Assembly: GCF_947497025.1 (NCBI RefSeq)
Contig: NZ_CANMFC010000003.1
Coordinates: forward strand, 62,001 to 126,000
Source of the DNA: an uncultured Kushneria sp.
GTDB lineage: Bacteria; Pseudomonadota; Gammaproteobacteria; Pseudomonadales; Halomonadaceae
Length of the DNA: 64,000 bases
Direction: 5' to 3'
A model generated the notes under the pieces. It saw nothing but the letters and a program-made list of their open reading frames with translations. It was not told where the DNA came from and searched no databases. Below are positions 18,459 to 26,214 of the stretch, in pieces (positions within the stretch are counted from its first letter, which is position 1; every line of letters starts with the position of its first letter). Both the position numbers and the translations under genes were made by a program.

Positions 18459-19124
18459 ATGGCGTACTCCCTGAAGTGGTGTTTACTGGCACTGCTTTTG
18501 CTGTTGTCATTGACCGCAAGGGCGGGGGGGAACGCTGCAGGTTACGCAGGCGGGCAGCGGTGTGCTCCTTGATCACACAGTGATCGAAATCGACGTTCCG
18601 GAGTTTGAAAGGCCTGCCGGGCTGCAGGATCATTACGAAATCATCCAGCGTCAGGCACAGTTCGCACCGCTGGTGACCGTGATTCCTGCCGGGGCCAGTG
18701 TCAGCTTTCCCAATCAGGATACGACCCGCCATCAGGTCTTCTCCTTCTCACCCCCAAAAGTGTTCAGCCTTGATCTCTATCTCCGGGAAACGCCGCCACC
18801 GGTTCGTTTCGAGGTGCCCGGTGTTGAAGTACTGGGCTGTAACATTCATGACCCGATGCAGGCCTTCATTGTGATCAGTGAGGCACCATTTTTTGCCATG
18901 ACCGACAGCAGTGGCCGGATCAGCTGCCGCCGGGACGCTATCCGATGCGGATATGGCACCCGCGTCTTGAAGATACCCATCAGCAGTGGTGGGAAGGCGA
19001 GATTGATACCCGGCTCGAAACTCACGTGGCGCTGACGCTGGAAGCCACGCCGACGCCTCCGGCTGTGCCTTCTCTTTTGCAGCAGCGCTTTCAGCACGGA
19101 CTTTCGCGCCAGGAGCATCCGTAA
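18459..19124 (+). pseudogene. cupredoxin-like 'methylamine utilization' secreted protein, two compensating frameshifts
   Basis: Read from ATG 18459 the frame gives a signal peptide (MAYSLKWCLLALLLLLSL, cleavage near ARA). It then runs into a G7 tract (18524-18530), after which the protein continues only in the +1 frame (TLQVTQAGSGVLLDHTVIEI) to about 18920. There the frame must shift back by one base, and LPPGRYPMRIWHPRLEDT continues to the stop at 19122-19124. Corrected, the product is about 221 aa, normal for this family. A complete type 1 copper ligand set is visible: His in TTRHQVFSF, then Cys, His and Met in GCNIHDPMQ. The stop overlaps the next start (TAATG). As written, no full protein can be made without frameshifting; sequencing error, decay or slippage at G7 are all possible. 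Confidence 0.82.
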
Positions 19125-21472
19125 TGTCCTTTCGACGCCGGCTTTTGCTGGTCATGCTGGCGGTGCTGGTGGTAGCACAGCTGGGAACGGCCGTGGCCAC
19201 GCTCGACACCATTCGTCGCGATGTCCTGCACAAGGGCAGTCGCGAAATTAATGTGGCCCTGGATGTCACCCGACAGCTTCTGATCGAGAGAGGTCACCAT
19301 CTGCGCGATAACGTGGCGGTGCTGGCCTCCGATTTCGGTTTCAGGGCCGCAGTGGCCACTCAGGATACCAATACCCTGAACAGTGTGCTGCTCAACCACG
19401 GAGAGCGTGCCGGCGCCGACATGGTGCTGCTGGCCGATCCCGAGGGCCGTATTCTGGCCGGCAGTCATCAGGCCGTAGGCTCCGAGATGCCTTTTAAGGC
19501 GCTGTGGCAAAAGGCCGGCAATCATGAGAGTGCCGTGGGCGTTGTTCTCTAGGAGGGCGTGCCCTATCAGATGGTCCTGATGCCGGTGCGTGCGCCGGGG
19601 CTGATTGGGTGGGTAGGCATGGGCTTCATGCTGAATGACCAGCTGGCGCGCGAGCTTGGCGCGCTGACGCGCCTATCGGTCAGTTTCCTGGTGGATGAGC
19701 CCGGGCGTAACGACACGCGGCCGACCTTTGTGGTCGGCGCCCTCCAGCCTGCGTCCGTGTCGGTTCTCAACGCTTTTCGAGATGCGCTGATGCAAGGGCG
19801 TTTTATCGATCACAGCGACATGGAGGAAATGACGGATACGCTGGCCCGGGCCATGCAATTACAAGGTGACGATTCCGGCCGCACTTGGGTCATCATTCAG
19901 CATGACCGCGGTGATCTGCTGGCCGTTTACCATGCTCTGAGCTGGCAGCTGCTGTGTATCTTCGCCGTCATGCTGATGCTGACCGCCATTGTGGCGGCAG
20001 TGATTGCTCGCAGCATGACCCGTCCTCTGCTGCGGCTGGTGACCTCGGCACGTCGCATTGGTCGCGGTGAGCGTTTGTCGGCGCTGGCTCATGGGCGCCA
20101 TCGCGAAATTGGTCTGCTGGCCGATACCCTGATGGGGATGCAGGCCGATATCGATCAGCGTGAACAGAGCCTGTTGTATCAGGCCCGTCATGACCGGCTG
20201 ACCGGACTTTCCAATCGCGACAGCGCCCAGCAGGATATTGCCGATACCCTCGAACAGGGCATGCCTTTTACACTGCTGCGACTTTCCATTGTGGGTTTTC
20301 GCCAGATCAACGACACCTTTGGCTACACCGTGGGCGATGAAGTGCTGCGCATGCTGGCGCAACGCCTCGAGAAGCTTTCGCTGCCGTGCCAGCGGACCTA
20401 TCGGCTGAGCGGCGACGAGTTTTTGCTGATGTTGCCGGGAGAGGGCATCGCACCGCAGGGCATTATCACACTGCACGAGCACCTGTCCCGCCCCGTTGAG
20501 CATGAGCACTCGCCGATCGCATTGACGCTTATCGTCGGTGAGGTCAGCTACCCGGAGCACGGCGAGAGCGCGGGTCTCTTGCTGCGCTGCGCTGAAATCG
20601 CCATGGACCGTGCCCGCCATGGGCATATCCGCCACGTGCGCTATGAAATGGGGCAGGACGAGCAGCACCAGCGTCGACTGGCGCTGGCCCGTGATCTGGG
20701 TACGGCCGTCGAGCAGGATCAGCTCATCATGGTGTATCAGCCCAAGATCGTGGCGGCCAGCGGCGAGATCATGGGATTTGAAGCCCTGATGCGCTGGCGT
20801 CATCCGAGCTTCGGGTTTGTGCCGCCGGATGAATTTATTGCGCTGGCCGAGCAGTCGGGTCGGATGACGCAGCTGACCCAGTGGATGCTGCGCACGGTTT
20901 GCCGCCAGATTGATTTGTGGGCACAGCAGGGGGTATCGCTGTGTGTGGCAGTCAACCTGTCGGCCCATGATGTCATGGATACCACCTTGCCCGAGCGCAT
21001 TCATTTGCTGCTGCAGGATTATCAGCTTGGCCCTGAACGGCTGCGACTCGAGGTGACGGAGAGCGCGCTGATTCAGGATCCCGCCCTGGCCCAGGGCAAT
21101 CTGATCGCACTGCGCAATGCCGGTCTGCATATTGCGGTAGATGATTATGGCACCGGCTATTCATCGCTTTCCCAGCTCAAACGCCTCCCGGTGCAGGAGC
21201 TCAAGATCGACAAGTCCTTCATCCTGAAGCTCGATCACGATTCGGAAGATCGCATTATTGTGCGCTCCACCATTGAGCTGGCTCACAGCCTGGGGCTGAG
21301 CGTGGTGGCAGAGGGTGTCGAAACCGAGGCCTCGCGAATACTGCTGATGACCCTGGGATGCGATGTGTTGCAGGGCTATCTCATTTCACGGCCGCTGCCA
21401 TCCGATCAGGTGAACGACTGGATCACACAGTATCGCGAAGGTGATAGCACGACCCGGAGCGCGCGGGGATGA
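19124..21472 (+). pseudogene. membrane GGDEF-EAL protein interrupted by in-frame TAG
   Basis: One reading frame of 783 codons, including the internal amber codon at 19550-19552 (near residue 143) and the final stop. Part 1 has TM1 (about residues 5-23) and the first half of a periplasmic sensor domain. Part 2 has the rest of the sensor, TM2 (about 276-293), a HAMP-like stretch, a GGDEF domain with the degenerate motif SGDEF, and an EAL domain with EALMRW, NLSAHD, LEVTESAL and DDYGTGYSSL, so phosphodiesterase activity on c-di-GMP is likely. The GGDEF variant may be inactive or regulatory. The TAG overlaps AGGAGG, and GTG 19559 or ATG 19570 could restart translation to give a shortened but membrane-anchored EAL protein. 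It overlaps the DUF3034 gene by 4 nt (ATGA). Confidence 0.85.
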
Positions 21473-22320
21473 AGTTCTATCAAATAGCGATACTGCTGCT
21501 GACAGGGGGCTGCGGGTTACTGGTTGAAGACCAGGCCCGGGCCGGTAGCCGCCTGCCGGGCACCGGCGGTGTCATGCAGATCGAAGGGGCCAGCGGTGGT
21601 GGTCTTTCTCCCTGGGGCGTGCTGGCAGGTACCGCCAGTGACAGCGAAGTGGGAGTAACGCTGGGGGCCACGCGCGCCGATGTGGACGACTACCATCTGA
21701 TGGTCAGCGGCGTGGCCGCCAACCTTTATGATCGCGTCGAGCTTTCCCTTGCCCATCAGCGCCTGGCGCTGGATACCATTGGCGGGCATCAGGCTCAGGA
21801 CATTTACGGGGCCAAGCTGCGCTTGTTTGGCGATGTGCTCTATCGACCCTGGGGCGTCTGGAGTCTGGGTATCCAGCACAAGCAGCTGGTTGAGGGCCAG
21901 ACGCTGGCCCGTGCCGTGGGTGCGCGCGATACACAGGGCAACGATGTCTATCTGGCCGGCAGCAAGCTTTTTTTCGATGCCCTGGCCGGGCGCAATCTGC
22001 TGGTCAATACCACGCTGCGTTCAACCAGGGCCAATCAGGGCGGCCTTTTGGGGTTTGGCGGCGACCGGCATGATCACCGCAAGCTGATGATCGAAACCTC
22101 GGTCGGGATTTTTCTGAATCCGGACTGGATCGTGGGCGTCGAGTATCGCCAGAAACCGGATAACCTGGACTTTGCCGGCGAGGATGACTGGCGCGATCTC
22201 TATGTCGCGTGGCTGTTCAACAGGCACGTGTCGCTGACCGGGGCCTTGCTGGATCTGGGCAGTATTGCAGGCCTTGAGCAACAGCGTGGCGGTTATCTCT
22301 CCCTTCAGCTGTCGCTGTAA
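21469..22320 (+). CDS. DUF3034 family exported protein
   Basis: 283 aa. A signal peptide of about 25 residues (cleavage near ARA) precedes GSRLPGTGGVMQIEGASGGG, the hallmark start of DUF3034 proteins. The body is rich in alternating polar/hydrophobic stretches (VWSLGIQHKQLVEG, WIVGVEYRQKPDNL) and ends YLSLQLSL, as expected for an outer-membrane beta-barrel; this topology is inferred. It is translationally coupled to the EAL gene and followed 18 nt later by the haemoglobin gene. DUF3034 genes are commonly found beside cupredoxin-like and EAL genes in proteobacteria; the function is not known to me. Confidence 0.85.
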   Translation: MKFYQIAILLLTGGCGLLVEDQARAGSRLPGTGGVMQIEGASGGGLSPWGVLAGTASDSEVGVTLGATRADVDDYHLMVSGVAANLYDRVELSLAHQRLALDTIGGHQAQDIYGAKLRLFGDVLYRPWGVWSLGIQHKQLVEGQTLARAVGARDTQGNDVYLAGSKLFFDALAGRNLLVNTTLRSTRANQGGLLGFGGDRHDHRKLMIETSVGIFLNPDWIVGVEYRQKPDNLDFAGEDDWRDLYVAWLFNRHVSLTGALLDLGSIAGLEQQRGGYLSLQLSL

Positions 22321-22338
22321 TCCGTTTCCGGGGGCAAC

Positions 22339-22776
22339 ATGCGTAGATTTTACAGGATTGCTGCCATTGCGATACTGATCGGCGGGATTGCAGGCTGCGC
22401 CGGCCAGCCGGGCGCGTCGCCATCGCTCTATCAGCGCCTGGGCGGCGAGGCGGGCGTGCATGACATCGTCACGGATTTTTTGATCAACGTGGCTGATGAT
22501 CCTCGTATCGTGGGCTATTTCGCCCATACCAACATCGATTACCTGGCGGGTTCGCTTGAGCAGTATCTCTGTGATATCAGCGATGGACCCTGCACCTACC
22601 AGGGGCCTTCCATGGCGCGAGCGCATCAGCATATGGGACTGACCGATGCCAGCTTCAATGCGCTGGTCGACAATCTGCAAAACGCCATGATGGCGCAGAA
22701 TATCGACATCGGCGCGCGCAATGCGCTGCTGGGGCGACTGGCGCCAAAATACAGCGACGTCATGCGCGATCAGTAG
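22339..22776 (+). CDS. group 1 truncated haemoglobin, predicted lipoprotein
   Basis: 145 aa. The first 20 residues form a lipoprotein signal with lipobox IAGC (Cys at residue 20), so the globin should be anchored in the envelope, unlike most cytosolic truncated globins. SLYQRLGGEAGV (about 29-40) is the classical truncated-globin start. The proximal haem histidine is in MARAHQHMGLTD (about residue 93). The B10 position usually holding Tyr in NO-dioxygenating forms appears to be Leu (TDFLINVADD). CDISDGPCTYQG carries two cysteines. Placement in the cupredoxin / EAL / DUF3034 block suggests a role in envelope redox or gas sensing (inference). Confidence 0.87.
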   Translation: MRRFYRIAAIAILIGGIAGCAGQPGASPSLYQRLGGEAGVHDIVTDFLINVADDPRIVGYFAHTNIDYLAGSLEQYLCDISDGPCTYQGPSMARAHQHMGLTDASFNALVDNLQNAMMAQNIDIGARNALLGRLAPKYSDVMRDQ

Positions 22777-22895
22777 GGCCCCCTTTTTCATGGCTTGTGA
22801 TTTCATGGCCCCGAGTTTCAGAGAACCAGGTTTTACAGTGACAGCCGGCGTTTCGCGCTCAACAATACGGCTTCATTTTTTGAAAAGAATCGGCC

Positions 22896-23594
22896 ATGAG
22901 CGCGACAGAAAAAACCACACTGGTACTGCTGCCCGGCTGGGTATTGGGGCCTCGCCCGCTAATGCCACTGGCCCAGGCCATTGAACGCTGCGATGACGGT
23001 ATAGCTGTGCACTGCGCAAGCTATCCTCGAATAAAAAGCCATCGTCTTGATGAGTGGCTCGAAGCACTGGATGCACAGCTGCCCGATAACGTCTGGCTGG
23101 GAGGGTGGTCGATGGGCGGCATGCTGGCGACGGCGCTGGCCGAGCGGCGCGGCACGCGTACTCCGGGGTTGATCACGATGGGGGCAGCGGCGCGAGCGAT
23201 GCCACTGGAGCAGGTGGGTTGGCGCCTGCCGCGGTCGGACGCCTGGCCCGCGTGGCTCGATCAGGGCCGACACGACGCCTGGCATCTGGGCAAACGCCTG
23301 TTAAAGACACTGCCTCGTGCCGGCACGAGGCAGTCGGCCATGGAACTGGCATTGCTGGGTGCCATGGATTTGCGTCAGACACTGTCACGACTGACCATGC
23401 CGCAACTGCATCTTTTTGGCGAACACGACATGCTGATTCCGGTACCGTCGAGGCAGGTCGTGGCAGAGCATCTGTCACCTGCCGGACAAATACAGATGAT
23501 CCCTGACGCAGGACATGGTTTTGTGATCGATCAGGCGGAGCAAACGGCACAGGCCATCGTTGCCTTCATGAAGGCTGCTTCCTGGCTACCGTAA
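22896..23594 (+). CDS. alpha/beta-hydrolase, BioH-like
   Basis: 232 aa. A catalytic triad is visible: nucleophile Ser in GGWSMGGM (about residues 68-75), Asp in GEHDMLIP (about 174-181) and His in DAGHGFVID (about 206-214). Length and the LLPGWVLGP oxyanion-hole region fit BioH, the pimeloyl-ACP methyl ester carboxylesterase of biotin synthesis. However, bioF, bioC and bioD, which usually neighbour it in this family, are not here, so another small-ester substrate cannot be excluded. A GC-rich hairpin-like sequence (CCTCGTGCCGGCACGAGG, near 23312) lies within the coding region. It is a separate unit from the haemoglobin gene (119 nt). Confidence 0.7.
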   Translation: MSATEKTTLVLLPGWVLGPRPLMPLAQAIERCDDGIAVHCASYPRIKSHRLDEWLEALDAQLPDNVWLGGWSMGGMLATALAERRGTRTPGLITMGAAARAMPLEQVGWRLPRSDAWPAWLDQGRHDAWHLGKRLLKTLPRAGTRQSAMELALLGAMDLRQTLSRLTMPQLHLFGEHDMLIPVPSRQVVAEHLSPAGQIQMIPDAGHGFVIDQAEQTAQAIVAFMKAASWLP

Positions 23595-23726
23595 TGCGCG
23601 TGGGAAAGGCCCGGTTGAGCGGCGAGGCACCCTGCAGAAACACGATCGCGTGATGACTTGATGGTTCACCACGCGAGGAAAAGGGATGGGCTGACGGTTC
23701 AGTGTTTAAATGCCAGTACTACGAGA

Positions 23727-23885
23727 TCAGCGCTGCTGACGCGGTGGTGTACGGCCATTTTTGGTCGCCGTGCCCTTGTTTTGCTGAAAGCGGTTCCATA
23801 CCTGTTGAGCGGTTTGTTTGGCCTTGCGACGGTTTTCCGGCTTGCGAAACCAGTTGGCAATCAATGCCCCTATCGCTCTTTTCAT
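23727..23885 (-). CDS. small basic hypothetical protein (52 aa)
   Basis: ATG at 23885 on the minus strand, with GGAGGGA about 6 nt upstream, opens a 52-codon frame ending at 23727. The product begins MKRAIGALIANWFRKPENRR and continues KAKQTAQQVWNRF; it is strongly basic and amphipathic, with no hydrophobic segment. The strong ribosome site and clean composition argue for a real gene; overlapping readings in other frames look random. Function unknown; a role as a nucleic-acid or membrane-surface binder is only a guess. Confidence 0.55.
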   Translation of the reverse strand: MKRAIGALIANWFRKPENRRKAKQTAQQVWNRFQQNKGTATKNGRTPPRQQR

Positions 23886-24151
23886 GACGGGTCCCTCCGT
23901 GGTTATCGGGATGTCTCCCTTTACAAGTATATGCAGTCATTGCCGAAAATATTCAATGTCTGCATCTGAAAAGCGGCTGAAGATTGAAGATCAGGACGGG
24001 TTTCATGAGTGCAGCCTCTTTTTAATGGCATATCCAATTATCATGTTCATGAAAGCTTGATGTTAAATGTTGTTTTTCTTTTGCTGTATTGATGCGATAC
24101 CCATATCAGAAGCCTGAATAGTTACCTTTAACATCGAGGAGGGCCATTACA

Positions 24152-24844
24152 ATGTTTCAATGGGTGGGAACGTCATGGGAATGGCTGGTAGCCAATGCGG
24201 CGGTCTTCAGCGGTGTAGGTACTGTGTCGATGGCCCTGATCTGGGCAGTCTATTTGCAGTTGATTCTTCATAATTTTCGTCAGGCAAAAAAGCCCGAGCT
24301 CATTATCAATCGCTTCAAGGGGCATGATTTTAATGCCCACTGTCTGCTCAGCAACATGAGTACCGGCACTGCCTTTATCGAAAGCGTGATTGTCCGGCTG
24401 CGACGCGGCGAGCATCTATACTATGGCGAGGTTACTGACCTGGGGAGCAATCTGAGTGGTGCCGACAAGGACGTTATCGAGCAGGAAAACCTGCGCTATG
24501 TCACGCGTCAGGGACCCATCAATCAGGGGGAGTGTCTGGATGCCGGCAGGTTTGGCCTTTTGATTCAGCGGGTTGCGGACCTTAACGAACTGGCACTTGA
24601 TGACACGCTTCAGCCATGTGATGGGGAACCCTTTACTCAGATCGAAGTGCTGACCGTCAATATTTACGGTCGTCAGCGTCATCCGGTCGGCGCCTGTCGC
24701 TCGTTCAGAATTACCCGGGATCAACAGGGCGGTTATTTTCTGTCCCCTGAAAGACCCATGACAAAGCAGCTTCTTTCCCGTCGTGAGCGCCAAAATATTG
24801 AACAATGGAAGGCGTCATTGGGAAATCCCGACAACGCGGTATGA
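24152..24844 (+). CDS. membrane-anchored hypothetical protein
   Basis: 230 aa, not recognised. One transmembrane helix near the N-terminus (about residues 18-38, GVGTVSMALIWAVYLQLILH) is followed by a soluble domain of about 185 residues that starts with KKPELIINRF and includes LLSNMSTGTAFIESVIVRL and IEVLTVNIYGRQRHPVGACR. The pattern suggests a beta-rich cytosolic domain; no catalytic motif is seen. A possible ribosome site GAGGAGGG lies 8-14 nt before the ATG. It is monocistronic, with AT-rich flanks (23886-24151) that contain no other gene I can support. Confidence 0.75.
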   Translation: MFQWVGTSWEWLVANAAVFSGVGTVSMALIWAVYLQLILHNFRQAKKPELIINRFKGHDFNAHCLLSNMSTGTAFIESVIVRLRRGEHLYYGEVTDLGSNLSGADKDVIEQENLRYVTRQGPINQGECLDAGRFGLLIQRVADLNELALDDTLQPCDGEPFTQIEVLTVNIYGRQRHPVGACRSFRITRDQQGGYFLSPERPMTKQLLSRRERQNIEQWKASLGNPDNAV

Positions 24845-24978
24845 TGAATCTGTATGACTGTGGTTTTTTGCACTAACGGGTCAGAATCAGTCGTTACATT
24901 TTATGTTGTTATGAACAAGTGACATATTGACGAAAGGCTGCGCCCGGTTCGACGCAACCAACAGGATGTCAAAAGCTT

Positions 24979-26034
24979 TTAAAGCGTCAGCGCCATGACC
25001 TCGGGATGATCGGCAGGCTTGCCCAGACTCAGCTCGGCGCGTTTTTCCGACAGGTTCATGACAATCGTAAAAAGCGTTTCCATACGCTCGCCTGCAGGGG
25101 TATCCGGGTTTTCACGGCGGTTGATGGCATCCGGCGCGCCCTGTTCATCGCTTAAGTGCGCCCGCAGTGATTCAAACGATGGTTCACTGTCTGCCACCAG
25201 CGCGCGCAGGCGTTCGAGTCGGGTGAACGAGTCCTCACGCGGAAAGTCCTCCAGCCCTGGCGGCAAATGTTTGGCGATCAGATGATTGGTATGACAGAGC
25301 CTGCCGTGGCGCGGGGTCATGGCGCTATCGCCCATCGGTGACACTTCCACACCGGCGGCCTGCCCGCTGCCATCGGCAATCAGAAAGTGCGCCGGTGAGG
25401 CCACGCCGACCTCATCGATCATGTCGAGCGCATGTTCAACACCATCGCTTTCCAGTACTCGGCGCAGCATGACGTGCACGGGCAGTTTTGGTTTGCAGAT
25501 CTGCGAGCGCAGCGCATTGAGGCACACGCCTACGCCGTGCTCATTGAAGCCGATCTTGCCGATGATGCCGGCCTCGGTGACCATCGTAATGGCCGGCTTG
25601 TCCGGCGCTCGCAGGGTCAGGCAGATCAGGGCGTCGCGCTGCGAGGCCTTCCAGTCCCAGTTCTGGGCCAGCCACTGGGCACCGGTCCCGGTATCACGCT
25701 GGGAGAGCGCCGAGCAGCCGTCAGGCTGAATGGGGCCGCCGGCATGGGTGAGGGCGATTTCGCTGCGCGCATTGAGCACCAGCACATCCAGTGGGTCGAT
25801 GTCGGCGCCCTGGGCGATCCCTGCCATTTCCTCCAGCAATTCGGGGCAGACATGCTCGATGGCTGCCTTGAAGCGTTCGGCTTCATAGCGCGCCGTATCC
25901 CAGTCAAGCCCGGCCATGTCCTGAAACATCTGACGATAGGTGGCAAGACTGATGGCAATTTCTGACGCCGCCTGTCGCCCATGTGCCTCACCGATTTCGA
26001 AATGGGTGCCTCGAACATCGATATGTTTGACCAC
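24979..26034 (-). CDS. C45-family autoproteolytic acyltransferase/hydrolase
   Basis: 351 aa; Ntn-hydrolase of peptidase family C45 (acyl-CoA:6-aminopenicillanate acyltransferase type). These enzymes are made as inactive precursors and cleave themselves before a cysteine, which becomes the N-terminal nucleophile. Here that site is the Gly-Cys of QPDGCSALSQ (Cys at about residue 107). The preceding LVLNARSEIAL and the following WLAQNWDWK are family stretches. The natural substrate of bacterial homologues is mostly unknown; an N-acyl amide is plausible. The start is GTG at 26034 with AGGAG 6 nt upstream. It diverges from recB. Confidence 0.85.
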   Translation of the reverse strand: MVKHIDVRGTHFEIGEAHGRQAASEIAISLATYRQMFQDMAGLDWDTARYEAERFKAAIEHVCPELLEEMAGIAQGADIDPLDVLVLNARSEIALTHAGGPIQPDGCSALSQRDTGTGAQWLAQNWDWKASQRDALICLTLRAPDKPAITMVTEAGIIGKIGFNEHGVGVCLNALRSQICKPKLPVHVMLRRVLESDGVEHALDMIDEVGVASPAHFLIADGSGQAAGVEVSPMGDSAMTPRHGRLCHTNHLIAKHLPPGLEDFPREDSFTRLERLRALVADSEPSFESLRAHLSDEQGAPDAINRRENPDTPAGERMETLFTIVMNLSEKRAELSLGKPADHPEVMALTL

Positions 26035-26214
26035 GTCGCGCTCCTGTTGTTATCCGACCTGTTTCACTTCCAGCATGAGCCTCAGAAGTCGATCCGTCGA
26101 GTATCAGGCAAGGGTTGATGCGCGACACCGTATGGCAGGGAAGGGATGGTGGGATCCGTGGGACGCTGAAAGTGACCCATGGCACACAGGGCGCGGCGAT
26201 GGTGTAATGCGCTC

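Noticed and set aside
23312-23329. CCTCGTGCC/GGCACGAGG palindrome as a terminator
   Set aside because: It lies inside the BioH-like coding sequence and has no T-run.
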